Positions 1-10,815 of a stretch of DNA of 64,000 nucleotides are shown here, one piece after another; position 1 is the stretch's first letter; each line of letters starts with the position of its first letter. The position numbers and the translations under genes were made by a program. The notes under the pieces were generated by a model. That model was not told where the DNA came from and ran no database searches. It worked only from the letters and a program-made list of their open reading frames with translations. The stretch covers positions 744,001-808,000 of the forward strand of contig NZ_CP177248.1 in NCBI RefSeq assembly GCF_046774425.1. The letters run 5' to 3'. Source of the stretch: Malacoplasma muris. GTDB lineage: Bacteria; Bacillota_I; Bacilli_A; Mycoplasmatales; Mycoplasmoidaceae.

Positions 1-117
1 TCTATATCCAAGACAATGAAAAGATATAATAAAAAGTTAATTATTTTAAAATAATAGTTAATATTATTAATTAATTAAAGGATAAAATATAATAATGTTA
101 ACTATTTTGGAGTTACT
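1..117 (+). promoter_or_regulatory. tyrS upstream region with -10 box
   Basis: No complete gene lies here. One frame (positions 3-29) could be the last eight codons of a gene entering from the left, but this cannot be tested. A perfect TATAAT lies at 88-93 and a TTGGAG ribosome binding site at 107-112, 5 bases before the tyrS ATG. The TATAAT-to-ATG distance is short (24 bases), so the leader is very short. No good -35 box is visible. Confidence 0.5.
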
Positions 118-1359
118 ATGAACTTTTTAAATGAATTAAAAGAACGTGGAATTATAAATAATATAACTAATGATAAAAAAGTTGAAGATTTTTTCAAAAA
201 AAAAGATAAAAGTCTTTATATTGGATTTGACCCTACAGCAAACTCATTGCATCTTGGTAATTATGTAGCAATATCAATTTTAAAAAGATTTAAAGATAAT
301 GGTTTTAAAACATTTGCTATTGTAGGTGGAGCAACAGGAATGATTGGTGACCCAAGTGGAAAAACAAGCGAAAGAGTTCTATTAAATACTGACATTATCA
401 AAAAAAACATAACTTCAATAGAAAAACAACTAAAACAGTTTTCAGGCGCTGAAGTATTTAACAACTTTGAAATATACAAAAATATGAATGTACTAGATTT
501 TTTAAGAGATATAGGAAAAACAATTAATGTGAATCATATCTTAGAAAGAGAAATAGTAAAAAAAAGATTAGAAACAGGTATTTCATTTACAGAATTTACA
601 TATTCTATTCTTCAAGGATATGACTTTTATTATTTGTACAAGAATAAAAATGTTAGTTTACAACTTGGTGGCTCAGATCAATGAGGAAATATAACTGCAG
701 GTATTGATTACATTAGAAGACAAGAAGGTGATAATAATACAGCATGCGGTATAACATTAAATTTACTAACAAAATCAGATGGTACAAAATTTGGTAAATC
801 AGAAAAAGGAGCCATTTATCTTGATAAAAATTTGACATCTCCATATGAAATGTATCAATTTTTAATTAATCAAACAGATGAAGAAATAGAAAAATTATTT
901 AAATTTCTTTCATTTAAAACACTTAATGAAATTCAAGAAATTAATGATAACCATAGAAAAGAACCATTTAAAAAAATAGCTCAAAAAGAACTTGCAAATG
1001 AGTTAATTTCAACAATTCATGGAAATGAAGAGTTAAAAAAAGTTTTAAAAATTTCTCAATGTATATTTAATAATAAAATTGAAGAATTAACTAATGAAGA
1101 ATTAAAAGAAGCTTTTAATTCTGTGCCAAATTATCATACAAATTGTACAGAAAAAAATATTGTGGAATTATTGGTAGAATCAAAAATAGTAGATTCTAAA
1201 AGAATCGCAAGAGAATTAATAGATGGTAAATCAATTTATGTAAATAATAAATTAATAACTAGTTATGAATTTATTGCCACAAAAAAAGAGAGTTATAATA
1301 ATGAATTTTCTTTAATTCGTAAAGGTAAAAAAAATTATTTTTTAATAATTTGAAAATAA
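118..1359 (+). CDS. tyrS: Tyrosyl-tRNA synthetase
   Basis: Class I aminoacyl-tRNA synthetase that activates tyrosine and charges tRNA-Tyr in the cytoplasm. The 413-residue product has the HIGH-type signature HLGN at residues 45-48 within a typical GFDPT..SLHLGNY context. The KMSKS-type loop is KFGKS at about 224-228, and an S4-like RNA-binding segment lies near 345-375. Length fits bacterial TyrRS. An in-frame TGA at 682-684 falls in the conserved GGSDQW motif and must be Trp. The penultimate codons are TGA-AAA before TAA. It is followed after 12 bases by ffh, so the two are probably cotranscribed. Confidence 0.97.
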
Positions 1360-1371
1360 TAAGGAGGAATT

Positions 1372-2706
1372 ATGTTTCAATCAATGATAGCATCTATAGT
1401 TTCAAAATCAATGAAAAAGAAACTTGAAAATTCAACAATTAAAGAAGAGGATCTTATTGATGTACTAAAACAAATAAGAATTTCATTATTAGATGCAGAT
1501 GTTAATTTAACTGTGACAAAAACATTATTAAAAAATATAAAAGAAAGTGCAGTGGGCACAATTGTTGATCCAGGTAAAGATGCAGATCAAGTTCTGCTTG
1601 TAATTGTTAAGGAAGAATTATTAAAAATACTTGGAGAAAAAACTGCAAGTATTGATTACAAGAAAAACCCATTAAAAATTATGATGGTTGGATTACAAGG
1701 GTCAGGGAAAACAACAACTGCAGCTAAAATAGCATATTTTTTAAAAACAAAACATTCTAAAAAACCTCTTTTAGTTGCTGCTGATATTTATAGACCTGCA
1801 GCAATTGATCAATTAAAAACACTATCAAATGAAATTAATGTAGACTTTTATGATAAGCAAAAACAAAATCCTGTTAAGACATCAAAAGAATCAATAGAAA
1901 TAGCAAGAAAAAATGGGAATGATGCAATAATTGTTGATACAGCTGGACGTTTACAAACAAATAAAGAATTAATGGATGAATTAGTAAATATTAAAAAGAA
2001 TTTTTCTCCAGATGAAATTTTATTAGTTGTCGATGCAATGGCAGGTCAAGATATTATTAATGTTGCTCAAGAATTTAATGATAAATTAAAACTAACAGGA
2101 TTTATTATTACAAAATTAGATTCTGATGCTCGTGCAGGAGCTGCACTATCATTAAGAAGTATATTAAATGTACCAATTAAATTTACAGGTGTCGGAGAAA
2201 AAATTGGATCATTAGATATTTTTCACCCTGATAGAGTTGCAGATAAAATATTAGGTTATGGTGACATGATGACACTTGCTGAACAAGCAGCTGAAAATCT
2301 AGATGAAAAAGTTGTAAAAAGATCTTTTCAAAAAATGTTATCAGGAAATATGGACCTTGAAGATTTAATGAATCAAATGGAACAATTAACTAAAATGGGT
2401 TCAATTGGAAGTATTATGCAAATGCTTCCTGGTGCTCCAAAGATAACAGAAAATAAACTTAATGAGATTGAAGAAAAAATGAAAACTTGAAAAGTGTTAT
2501 TATCTTCAATGACAGTAAAAGAAAGAAGAAATCCAGCTATTATTAAAAAAAATAATAATAGAAAAATTAGAATTACAAAAGGTTCTGGAAAGAAAATGGA
2601 TGATTTAAATAAGTTGCTAAATGAGTGAGAAAAATCTAAAGCAAGAATGGAAGAAGTTGGAAAAGTAATTAAAAAAGGTCAAAATCCTTTTTCAGAATGA
2701 ATGTAA
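1372..2706 (+). CDS. ffh: Signal recognition particle protein Ffh (SRP54)
   Basis: GTPase of the signal recognition particle, which binds SRP RNA and signal sequences and targets proteins to the membrane. The 444-residue protein shows the N domain, a G domain with P-loop GLQGSGKTT at 107-115, the DTAGR motif near 189 and TKLD. A methionine-rich M domain follows (SGNMDLEDLMNQMEQ, MLPG). The reading frame crosses several TGA=Trp codons near the C-terminus; without code 4 it would look truncated at 372 residues. AAGGAGGA at 1361-1368 is an unusually perfect ribosome binding site. Downstream is a strong hairpin terminator. Confidence 0.97.
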
Positions 2707-2723
2707 AAACATATTTTATAAAA

Positions 2724-2772
2724 AAAATGAAGTGTATATAGATTTTACTATATGTATTACACTTCATTTTTT
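2724..2772 (+). terminator. Terminator after tyrS-ffh
   Basis: Perfect inverted repeat with arms AAAATGAAGTGTA / TACACTTCATTTT followed by T residues. It sits between ffh (plus) and a small minus-strand ORF and can work in both directions. Confidence 0.85.
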
Positions 2773-2816
2773 AATTTAAAATAATAGCATTTCTAATAAT
2801 CTTATATTTTTCTGTA

Positions 2817-2966
2817 TTATTTATCAAATTTTTTATCTAATGCTTCAAGAGCTTCAAGTGTTTTGTCACTAATTGACAATTCAATGTTTGAATCATTATC
2901 ATGAACTGAAAGATTTAAATTCTTTCCATCATGATTAATAATTACATTCATTTTCTTTTTTTCCAT
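2817..2966 (-). CDS. Small hypothetical protein (49 aa)
   Basis: Short ORF starting MEKKKMNVIINHDGKN and ending TAA. The composition is charged, with a predicted helical C-terminus (LEALEALDKKFDK). It has no membrane segment or recognisable domain. There is no strong Shine-Dalgarno before the ATG. The codon content looks coding rather than random (acidic/basic helix pattern), and its stop lies about 45 bases from the shared terminator. Function unknown. It may be cotranscribed with the helicase-associated ORF upstream on the minus strand. Confidence 0.5.
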   Translation of the reverse strand: MEKKKMNVIINHDGKNLNLSVHDNDSNIELSISDKTLEALEALDKKFDK

Positions 2967-3035
2967 TTTATTACTTCTTGTATTATAAAAATATAATTAA
3001 ACAATTAAAAAATAAGATATATTTCACTATATGTT

Positions 3036-3179
3036 CTATTTTATTTTCGAGTTAATATTTTGCATTTTATGCAAACTACATTTTCATGCGAAAAGTACAA
3101 TTTTACAGTCAATAGATTTATTATTGTTATTTAAACTATTAAATTCATTTAATTTTTATAATTCAAATAATGCATTCAT
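3036..3179 (-). pseudogene. Possible broken small ORF
   Basis: An ATG preceded by GAGGT begins a 48-codon frame on the minus strand that is interrupted by one TAA at codon 8 (3156-3158) and otherwise stays open to TAG. This could be a decayed small gene or chance; composition alone cannot decide. The 2967-3244 interval holds nothing else I can support. Confidence 0.2.
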
Positions 3180-3244
3180 AATAACTACCTCTATTTTATC
3201 TGAATCAGTAAATATAAATTACCTCAATTTTACTATAAATGTTA

Positions 3245-3703
3245 TTACAATTTTCTTGATCATTTGAATGATTCAACAAATGTACTTACACCATTAAAAA
3301 CTTTTTCATTTATAGCATAAATAGAGTTGTTATATATAAATATTGCAATATTACAATTTTTAAAGTTAACTAAATTTTCTTGAATATATTTTATATATGA
3401 AGATAATTTATCACCACTCAAAACTATTTGTGAATTGCAATAAACTATATATGTGTTTACAGCATCATTAAATTTTTCTGAGTCATAAACTAATTTGTCT
3501 ATTTTTTTAGTAAAACTTAATACAATTTCTTTTATCTTTGTTAAATCAGCTTGTGTTTTTACACCAAATGCATTATTAACAGAATAAAGAGATTTCATTT
3601 TATGTTTTTTATATCCACACAATTTAATTGTTTTATTTAAATTTGATATCTTTTTATCTTCTAAGAATTTGTCAAAATATTTAAGTTTATCTCTTTGAAA
3701 CAT
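3245..3703 (-). CDS. Hypothetical protein downstream of UPF1-like helicase
   Basis: The 152-residue protein begins MFQRDKLKYF and is rich in Lys, Ile and Asn. I see no transmembrane segment, and the alternating pattern suggests an alpha/beta fold. The frame reads one TGA (Trp) near the end and stops at TAA 3245-3247. The ATG lies only 2 bases after the helicase stop codon, and the ribosome binding site (AAGG) overlaps the end of the helicase gene. The two are therefore translationally coupled and probably work together. I do not recognise the family. Confidence 0.75.
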
Positions 3704-3705
3704 AA

Positions 3706-6700
3706 TTAACCTTTTAATCCGCTTATCTTATCATTAATTAAATTAATTATAATGTTTTTTTTGAAATATCATTCTATTTCATCAATCTCAATTAGGTTAT
3801 ATCCTCTATCTGAAATGAATTTATTTCTATATAAATTTTCTAATGTTGTTTTTCAATCATTGACTTTGTATGTTCTATTAAAATTAATACCCAATAACAT
3901 CTTATTTAAATCATTATCAAAAATAGCACAATCTATTTTACAACTACCAAAATTTAAGTTTTTTGATATTTTATATTGTCCTTTAATATTTGCAAGTATA
4001 TAATCCAATGCTTCTTTCTCAAATAATTTGATTCTATCTTCTCTGTCATTTGATTCAAATATTTTTTTATCCTGCATTTTTTCAACATACACAATATATT
4101 TATAAAATATATAAGCATCTTTATTTTCTGTATTTATTTTCATATCACTTGCTTTAAAACTTTTTATAACAATTAATTTTTCTTTTGCTCTTGTTATTGC
4201 AACATTAAGTCTATTACTACCATCTTTTTGTGTTATTGGACCAAAAGAGTTTAATAATTTATTATCATTATTAAAACCATATCCTATTGATAAAATAACA
4301 AGATCTGATTCATGTCCTTGAACATTTTCAATATTTTTAAATGAAATTTGATAACTATCATATTTATTTATCATTTCTTGATTAGATGCAAATTCTTTAA
4401 TAAAAGTTTTTTCAAGTAATTCAAGTTGCTTTTTATTTAAAGTTATAACCATTATTGTTTTAAAATTATCAACATTTTCCTTTAGTAATTCTATTACTTT
4501 ATTTACTTCAGTAATATTTGTTTCATTCTCTCATTTTCCATCAACATCAACTGTTACAAGTGATTTTGTAAAACTGCCATTTTTTGTAATAAATTCCAAA
4601 TTGTTATCATAAAAATTAGTAGAAGAAAATTCAATAAGTTGAGATGATTCACAACGATAATGGTTTTTAAGATAATAAGTAGGTCAATTACATAACTTAG
4701 CTCTTTCTAATAGCGATTCAGCATCATCCAAAGAACTATTTTCATCGCTTTCATATCTTGCTTTAAAAAAATCAGTAGGTTTTAATTGCTTGTCATCGCC
4801 TGCAATTATATTAAATTTTGATCTATATACAATTGGAAAACCTCTTTCTAAAAATATTTGACTAGCTTCATCAAATATACCATAATCAAATATACCTTTT
4901 TTATTGGGAATAATTATTGCACTTCTTGTAGGATTAATTAATCAAATAGGAAAAATTAATTTTAATTTAGAAAAATATTTAGAAGCATACACATTTATAT
5001 TTGGTTTTCTATTCATTTTTGCCTCAGCAAAAAGATTATCAATTTCTTCTTTTTCTGGTTGTGATAATTGGTTATATATTTCCTTGAATTTTTTAATATA
5101 AATATTTAGAACTTTTTCATCATTAGAATTTGAAATAGATATTTTATAATCAATATATTTTAAAAAATCTTCTTGAAGAGAAATGAATTTATTTTTTTCT
5201 AATTTTGATGCTATTTGTTTTTGAACAATACTTGCAATAAAATTATCTTCAGAAATATCAAATGCACTAGATTTTCCAAAAGCAAAAGCATTTAATTTAT
5301 GAATATTAAATGATTTAAGACCCAAAATAAAATCATATATTCTATCAGGAGAAACTCTTAATTTTTCATGGTTTTTATTTAGCGAAAAAATTGTTTTATC
5401 TCCAACTTTTTGTTTCACTACATAATTTCACATTAAATATTCTTTGTCTTTACTTTTTCCAAATTTCTCAACAATTTTATTTAAATCATCAAGATAAAAA
5501 TCTTCAAAATGATTTTCTAGAAATAGACTTAATATTTCTCTATTGCTAGTAGCAAATTCTTTAAGTTTTAAAAATAAATTATATCCATCTTCAATAGTTA
5601 TTTTTTTATTAGTTATTATGTCATCATATGCATCAATTATATCTTTAGTTTTAGAGTCATAAATTAAAGGACTAGACTGCAAAATTATAGCAATCATAGA
5701 ATAATCTTTATTATGTATTTTCATTTCACCTATCTTATTTAAATAAGAAAAATTATCTTTTAATTCTTGATATTTTTTCTCTCAATTTTCAATTTTGAAT
5801 TCTTGAAATGTTTTTGTTAATAAATTTTGAAAATCTAATATTTTTTTATAAAAAGTAGTTGAATCATACATATCATAAGTGCAAAGACAAATTTGAGACA
5901 ATGCTTTTAGTCTTTTATGTAAAACATCAAGAGCTGCTTTTTTTTCTGAAACAATTAATGCTGATTTGTTATTGTACAATATATTTAAAACTATATTTGA
6001 AATAACTTCAGATTTACCAGTTCCAGGCGGACCATAAATAATACAATTATCCTGCAAAGAGGATGCTACTGCATATTTTTGATATAGATTTAGAGTTCCA
6101 TTCATTTCTAAAATAAAATCATTTTCAACAACATTATTAATAATTTCATCATTTGTTTTCATTATTGAATAAGTTTGAAAAGGATTTTCTTTTTTTTCAA
6201 GAATCTCTAATAAATCTTTTTTTAATTTTCCACCTGTTGGATCTAGTAGAGAAATACATGAAGAATAATCAATTTGCAATCCTTTTACATCATTCATGTC
6301 ACTTGCATCATATACAAATTTTTCTAAATCATGATCTACATCAAAATCAACATTTATTGAAGAAAGACTTTCTTTATAAATTGAAAGTATTTTATTAATT
6401 GGTAATGAACCATTTGTATACAAATTTTCTTCAAATGTTTCATTCAATTTGATAGCATAATTTTCTTCTAATGCTAAATTAAGTTTTTCATTATAAATAG
6501 GTTCATCTAATTTATACAAAGAAATTTTACCTTCATTAAGTTTTACATCAACTGGAAATAAAACTAATGGAGCTTTAATATAGTTACCATCATTTAATTT
6601 GCCTTTAACAAAAAAATGACATAAATATAATGATCAAATTCCTTCTTCCATTTTTCTTTTTTTTGCTTCTACAGATAAAACTTTGATTTGTTTAAAACTA

Positions 6701-7050
6701 TTGTTATATTCTTTTAAAACAGTATCAATAATTTTTTTAGTATCATTTGTTTTAAGCAAAGTTTCAATTTTAGTTTTGCTAAAGAATATTTCATATTTTT
6801 CTAAAATAGAGCTTAATTCAGTAAAAATATCTGATGAGTTATTAATTTCCTTACTTAATTCATCGGAAATACTTTTATCTTGTTTTAAATATAATGGCTC
6901 TGAATTATTGAAATGAATAAATTCATTATAACTAGAAGATGTTGTTAAATTAAAAATTGGTCTTGTAATTTTTAATGAATTATTTATCCTAATTGCACCA
7001 TCTCTTGTATCAGTTGTTAAAAAATTATTTAATAGTGTAAATTTTTTCAT
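3706..7050 (-). CDS. UPF1/Dna2-like superfamily 1 helicase with C-terminal nuclease-like domain
   Basis: A 1114-residue protein reconstructed across many TGA=Trp codons. Motif I is GPPGTGKS at about 340-347, motif II is DEAS near 725, motif III is GDDKQL near 750, HYRC follows, and motif V/VI is VAITRAKEK near 952. These are diagnostic of UPF1/Dna2/SMUBP-type SF1 helicases. After about residue 1000, a segment with spaced I-D-C-A-I and L-L-G-I strands resembles a Vsr/PD-(D/E)XK-type endonuclease domain, as in long bacterial helicases of this class; that part is inference. The N-terminal about 330 residues have no recognised domain. A TTGGAG ribosome binding site precedes the ATG. The role could be DNA repair, R-loop handling or defence; context does not decide. 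Confidence 0.88.
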
Positions 7051-7116
7051 ATATTAATACTCCAATATTCATATTAGAAGAATATTATTAATATATTATA
7101 ATTCTGAAAAATTATT

Positions 7117-7122
7117 TATAAT
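7117..7122 (+). promoter_or_regulatory. -10 box for the tmk operon
   Basis: TATAAT about 30 bases before the tmk start, in the 100-base divergent gap between the helicase (minus) and tmk (plus). No convincing -35 box. Confidence 0.4.
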
Positions 7123-7150
7123 TATTAACATTAACTAACTTAAGGGAATA

Positions 7151-7789
7151 ATGATGAAAAGAAAGATTAGATTTATTTCTTTTGAAGGTGCAGATGGATC
7201 TGGAAAAACAACAATTCTAAATTTACTAAAAAAATATTTAGAAGAATCAACAGATTTTTTAAAAAATAAATTTATATTCACACGAGAACCTGGTGGAACA
7301 GACATTGGTGAAAAAATAAGATTAATGCTATCAAATGATGATATGGATATAAGAACTGAAGCATTATTATTTGCCGCTTCAAGATCAGAGCATGTAAATA
7401 GAATAATATTGCCAGCAATACAAAATGATAATATTGTTATTTCTGATCGTTTTTTACACTCATCTTTGGCTTTTCAAGGTATATATAAAGAGTTAGGAAT
7501 AAAAGATGTTCTATTTATAAATAATTTTGGGATTAACAAATGTTATCCAGATATAGTTTTCTTTATTGATGTTCCAGTTAATGTCTCACTTGAACGATTA
7601 TCAAAAAGAAAAGATAAAATTGATAGATTAGATTTAACTACTATTGATGAAATAACAAAAATTAACAACTCTTATAAAAAATCATTAAAAGCAATAAAAG
7701 AATCAAAAATTATTATTATTGATGGTAATAAAGAACCAAATAAAATTCTTGAAGACATTATAAATCACTTAACTAAAGAAATACTATAG
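7151..7789 (+). CDS. tmk: Thymidylate kinase
   Basis: Phosphorylates dTMP to dTDP with ATP, essential for DNA synthesis. The 212-residue protein has P-loop GADGSGKT at 13-20, the TREPGGT motif, the DRF/HSSLAFQG nucleotide-binding region and a lid segment near residue 150. Length is standard. Two adjacent ATG codons (7151 and 7154) follow TAAGGG, so either could be the start. It heads a compact plus-strand run tmk-holB-mnmE-tatD. The tmk-holB pairing is common in Firmicutes and Mollicutes. Confidence 0.96.
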   Translation: MMKRKIRFISFEGADGSGKTTILNLLKKYLEESTDFLKNKFIFTREPGGTDIGEKIRLMLSNDDMDIRTEALLFAASRSEHVNRIILPAIQNDNIVISDRFLHSSLAFQGIYKELGIKDVLFINNFGINKCYPDIVFFIDVPVNVSLERLSKRKDKIDRLDLTTIDEITKINNSYKKSLKAIKESKIIIIDGNKEPNKILEDIINHLTKEIL

Positions 7790-7796
7790 GCAAAAT

Positions 7797-8624
7797 ATGA
7801 ATGATAAAATTTTAGAAATATTGATTAACAATAAACCATCTCCAATCTTATTAGTTGAAAATAGATATAGTGATGTTGATGAAGTAATTTATGGATTTAT
7901 TAAATCTTTAAATTGTTCTTTTAATAAAGAAGGTTTTTGCAATAATTGTATAGATTGTAAAAAAATTAATTCAAATTCCTATTATGATATGCATATTGTT
8001 AATAAATACAATAATTTAGGGATAATTAAGGAAGAGATTGTTGAAATTATCAATTCATTATCAACAACTTCATTAGAATCAAAGGGAAATAAATTTTTAA
8101 TAATATATGGAATTGAACAAGCAAATAAATTTGTAGTAAATTCGCTTCTAAAAGCAATTGAAAATCCATCAAAAAATACATACTATATTTTTGTTGCAAG
8201 AAATAATCAACAAGTTATTCAGACTATAACAAGCAGATGTGAAGTTTTTAAAATATTACCAAATATAGATTCTGTAATAAAAAAATTAAATGAAGAAAAA
8301 ATTGATCAAATATATCATGATGATTTAATAAATGTCTATTTTAATTATAATGAAATGATTGATAATTTCAAAAATGGAGAATTCTTAAATCTATTGGAAA
8401 TGTCAAAAAAAATAAACAATTCAATGAACAATTATCCTCTACAAAAAGAGATATTAACAGAATTTAAAAAATTAGATTATAACAACATAATTAATTTAAT
8501 TAATTTAATATCTTATAAGAGAGAAAATAACATTAAAGAAAAAATATTTAGTTTAATTTCTACATGTAAATTTAACATTAATAAAACTCTTATTTTCAAT
8601 GAATTATTAAACATAATTTTTTAA
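7797..8624 (+). CDS. holB: DNA polymerase III delta' subunit
   Basis: Clamp-loader subunit of the replicative polymerase. The 275-residue sequence has a zinc-knuckle of four cysteines (spacing C-x7-C-x2-C-x2-C near residues 41-56). It also has the LKAIENP segment and the SRC sensor motif (TSRCE) typical of delta'/gamma subunits. A canonical Walker A is lacking, as expected for delta'. It starts 7 bases after the tmk stop, and tmk-holB neighbourhood supports the call. The C-terminal collar region is diverged. Confidence 0.88.
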   Translation: MNDKILEILINNKPSPILLVENRYSDVDEVIYGFIKSLNCSFNKEGFCNNCIDCKKINSNSYYDMHIVNKYNNLGIIKEEIVEIINSLSTTSLESKGNKFLIIYGIEQANKFVVNSLLKAIENPSKNTYYIFVARNNQQVIQTITSRCEVFKILPNIDSVIKKLNEEKIDQIYHDDLINVYFNYNEMIDNFKNGEFLNLLEMSKKINNSMNNYPLQKEILTEFKKLDYNNIINLINLISYKRENNIKEKIFSLISTCKFNINKTLIFNELLNIIF

Positions 8625-8641
8625 ACCATAAAGGAGCAAAT

Positions 8642-9979
8642 ATGAGCAATACTTTTGTAGCTCTTGCAACTCCATATTTATCTAGTGCAATTGCAATCAT
8701 TAGAATAAATGGAGATCAGGCATATGAAGTAGTTAATAAAATTGTTGATAATAAACTTATTAAAAAAGGATATTCAGTACAAAAATTATTTATTTATGAC
8801 AAAAAAAACATTATTGATGAAGCAATTTTTGTGAAATTTGTTTCTCCAAGATCATTTACAGGAGATGATATCATTGAAATTAATTGTCATGGTGGACCAA
8901 TAATAATTGATAAAATTATTAATCTTTTATTAAAAAATGGAGCAAGACTTGCAGAACCTGGTGAATTCACTAAAAGAGCATTTTTAAATAATAAATTAAG
9001 TTTGATGCAAGCAAATTCTATTAATAATTTAATCAATGCAAAAACTGAATCATTAACAAAATTAGCTATAAATAACTTAACTAGTTCAACTTCTAATAAA
9101 TTATTTGAAATTAAAAACAAGTTATTCAATGTAATAGGAAAAATAGAAGTAAATATTGATTATCCTGAATATGATGATGTAGAGGTTATTAATCATAATT
9201 CATATATAAAATATCTTGAAGATATAGTAGTTATGTTAAATCAAATAATTAATAATTATGAGTCTGTAAAACACATTTATAATGGAATAAATGTAGCAAT
9301 TATAGGAAAACCAAATGTTGGGAAATCATCATTGCTAAATTCTCTTCTAAAAAAAGATAAAGCCATTGTATCAAATATTGCTGGAACAACAAGAGATATT
9401 GTAAATGACTCAATAATTATTGATGACATTCTTTATAACTTCATAGATACAGCAGGTATAAGAGAATCAAAAAATAAAATTGAAAAAATTGGAGTTCAAA
9501 AATCTTTAAATACTATTAAAGATGCTGACTTTATAATTTTTTTAATTGATTCTACAAAAAAAATTAGCTCTCAAGAACAAGATATTATTAAAAAAATAAA
9601 AAATAAAAAATATGTTATTGTTAAAAATAAAATTGATTTAAAAAATGATAAAAATAAAGAACTTACTAATACCATAGAAATATCTGCTAAGAAAAATAAT
9701 ATTGAAAGTTTATTAAAATACTTGAAGCAAACATTTAAAGTAGATTTATCAGTTTTAAATAAAAATCAGTATATTGCATCAAATAATGAGCTTAATCAAA
9801 TTAAAAATATAAAAGAAATTCTATCAACATCCATATCATTTGCAAAAGATAAAATTCCACTAGATGTACTTTTACATGATATAACAAAAGCATATAAAAA
9901 TTTTGCAATATTCCTAGGAGAATCTTCAGATTTTGATATATTAGATGACCTATTTAAGAATTTTTGTTTAGGAAAATAA
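8642..9979 (+). CDS. mnmE: tRNA modification GTPase MnmE
   Basis: Works with MnmG to install cmnm5/nm5 groups on wobble U34 of tRNAs. The 445-residue protein has the N-terminal tetrahydrofolate-binding domain and a G domain with G1 GKPNVGKS near 222-229. Switch motif GTTRD and DTAGIRES are present, and it ends with the characteristic C-terminal FCLGK. The ribosome binding site AAGGAG is well placed. It is complete, and no TGA codons are needed in this frame. A second U34-modifying module (TrmR/TrhP-like) lies at 12.8-15.5 kb. Confidence 0.97.
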   Translation: MSNTFVALATPYLSSAIAIIRINGDQAYEVVNKIVDNKLIKKGYSVQKLFIYDKKNIIDEAIFVKFVSPRSFTGDDIIEINCHGGPIIIDKIINLLLKNGARLAEPGEFTKRAFLNNKLSLMQANSINNLINAKTESLTKLAINNLTSSTSNKLFEIKNKLFNVIGKIEVNIDYPEYDDVEVINHNSYIKYLEDIVVMLNQIINNYESVKHIYNGINVAIIGKPNVGKSSLLNSLLKKDKAIVSNIAGTTRDIVNDSIIIDDILYNFIDTAGIRESKNKIEKIGVQKSLNTIKDADFIIFLIDSTKKISSQEQDIIKKIKNKKYVIVKNKIDLKNDKNKELTNTIEISAKKNNIESLLKYLKQTFKVDLSVLNKNQYIASNNELNQIKNIKEILSTSISFAKDKIPLDVLLHDITKAYKNFAIFLGESSDFDILDDLFKNFCLGK

Positions 9980-9982
9980 AAT

Positions 9983-10795
9983 ATGAACAATATAAAATAT
10001 TATGACACTCATGCACATTTAAATATCGAAGAGTTTAATATTGATGTTGAGTCAATTATTGAAGAATTAAAAAAAGAAAAAATAATTATCAATTGTATTG
10101 CAGTTGATATTGAAACTTCAAAATCATCAATTGAATTAGCACAAAAATATAAAAATATCATTTATGCTTGTGTTGGAATTCATCCAACAGATGGGTGAAA
10201 ATACAAAGGTAAAGTTAATGAAACAATTAAAGAACTTGAAGATTTAATAATTAAAAACAAAAATATAATTATTTGTTTAGGAGAAATTGGTTTAGACTAT
10301 TACACAATTTACAAAGGGAGTGAAATAGATAAGGAATTTCAGCAAGAACTATTTAGAAAGCAACTTGATTTAGCAGTGAAATATAACCTTCCAATTAATA
10401 TTCATAATAGAGATGCAGATGAAGATTTATTAAAAATATTAAAAGATTATAAATTACAAAAAGTTATGATTCATTGTTTTAGTTCTAATTTAGAATCTGC
10501 AAAAAAATTTTTAGAAAGAAATTATATTTTATCAATACCAGGTATTGTGACATTTAAAAATGCTAAAAATCTACATGAAGCTGTTAAAGAAATACCATTA
10601 GAAAAAATGGTTGCTGAAACGGATTGTCCATTTCTAACACCTGTTCCTTTTAGAGGCCAAATTAATAAACCTCATTATGTTCAATATGTTGTAAAAGAAA
10701 TTGCAAAAATAAAATCAATTGATGAAGAAGAGGTTAGAAAAATATTATTAAAAAATTCTATAGATTTTTTTCAAATAAAAATAGACGATAAATAG
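9983..10795 (+). CDS. tatD: TatD-family metal-dependent hydrolase/DNase
   Basis: Predicted TIM-barrel nuclease of the TatD family. The 270-residue protein opens with the metal-binding THAHLN motif and has GEIGLDYY in the middle, NIHNRDA, and the family signature ETDCPFLTPVPFRG. A TGA at 10196-10198 must be Trp. It starts 3 bases after the mnmE stop. The last codons lie inside the terminator stem, which closes the tmk-holB-mnmE-tatD unit. Confidence 0.93.
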
Positions 10796-10815
10796 ATTCT
10801 TATTTATCGTTTTTT
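10786..10815 (+). terminator. Terminator of tmk-tatD operon
   Basis: CGATAAATA / TATTTATCG stem with a 6-base loop followed by six T residues. It overlaps the tatD stop and the convergent WG-repeat gene end. Confidence 0.85.

Noticed and set aside
118..2706. Apparent frame breaks in tyrS and ffh (and most other long genes) at TGA codons.
   Set aside because: TGA occurs in frame where families have Trp (for example GGSDQW in TyrRS), so these are sense codons in genetic code 4, not frameshifts or pseudogenes.
6153..6398. Plus-strand ORF inside the helicase gene.
   Set aside because: Shadow of the conserved minus-strand helicase; low-complexity translation and no start signal.
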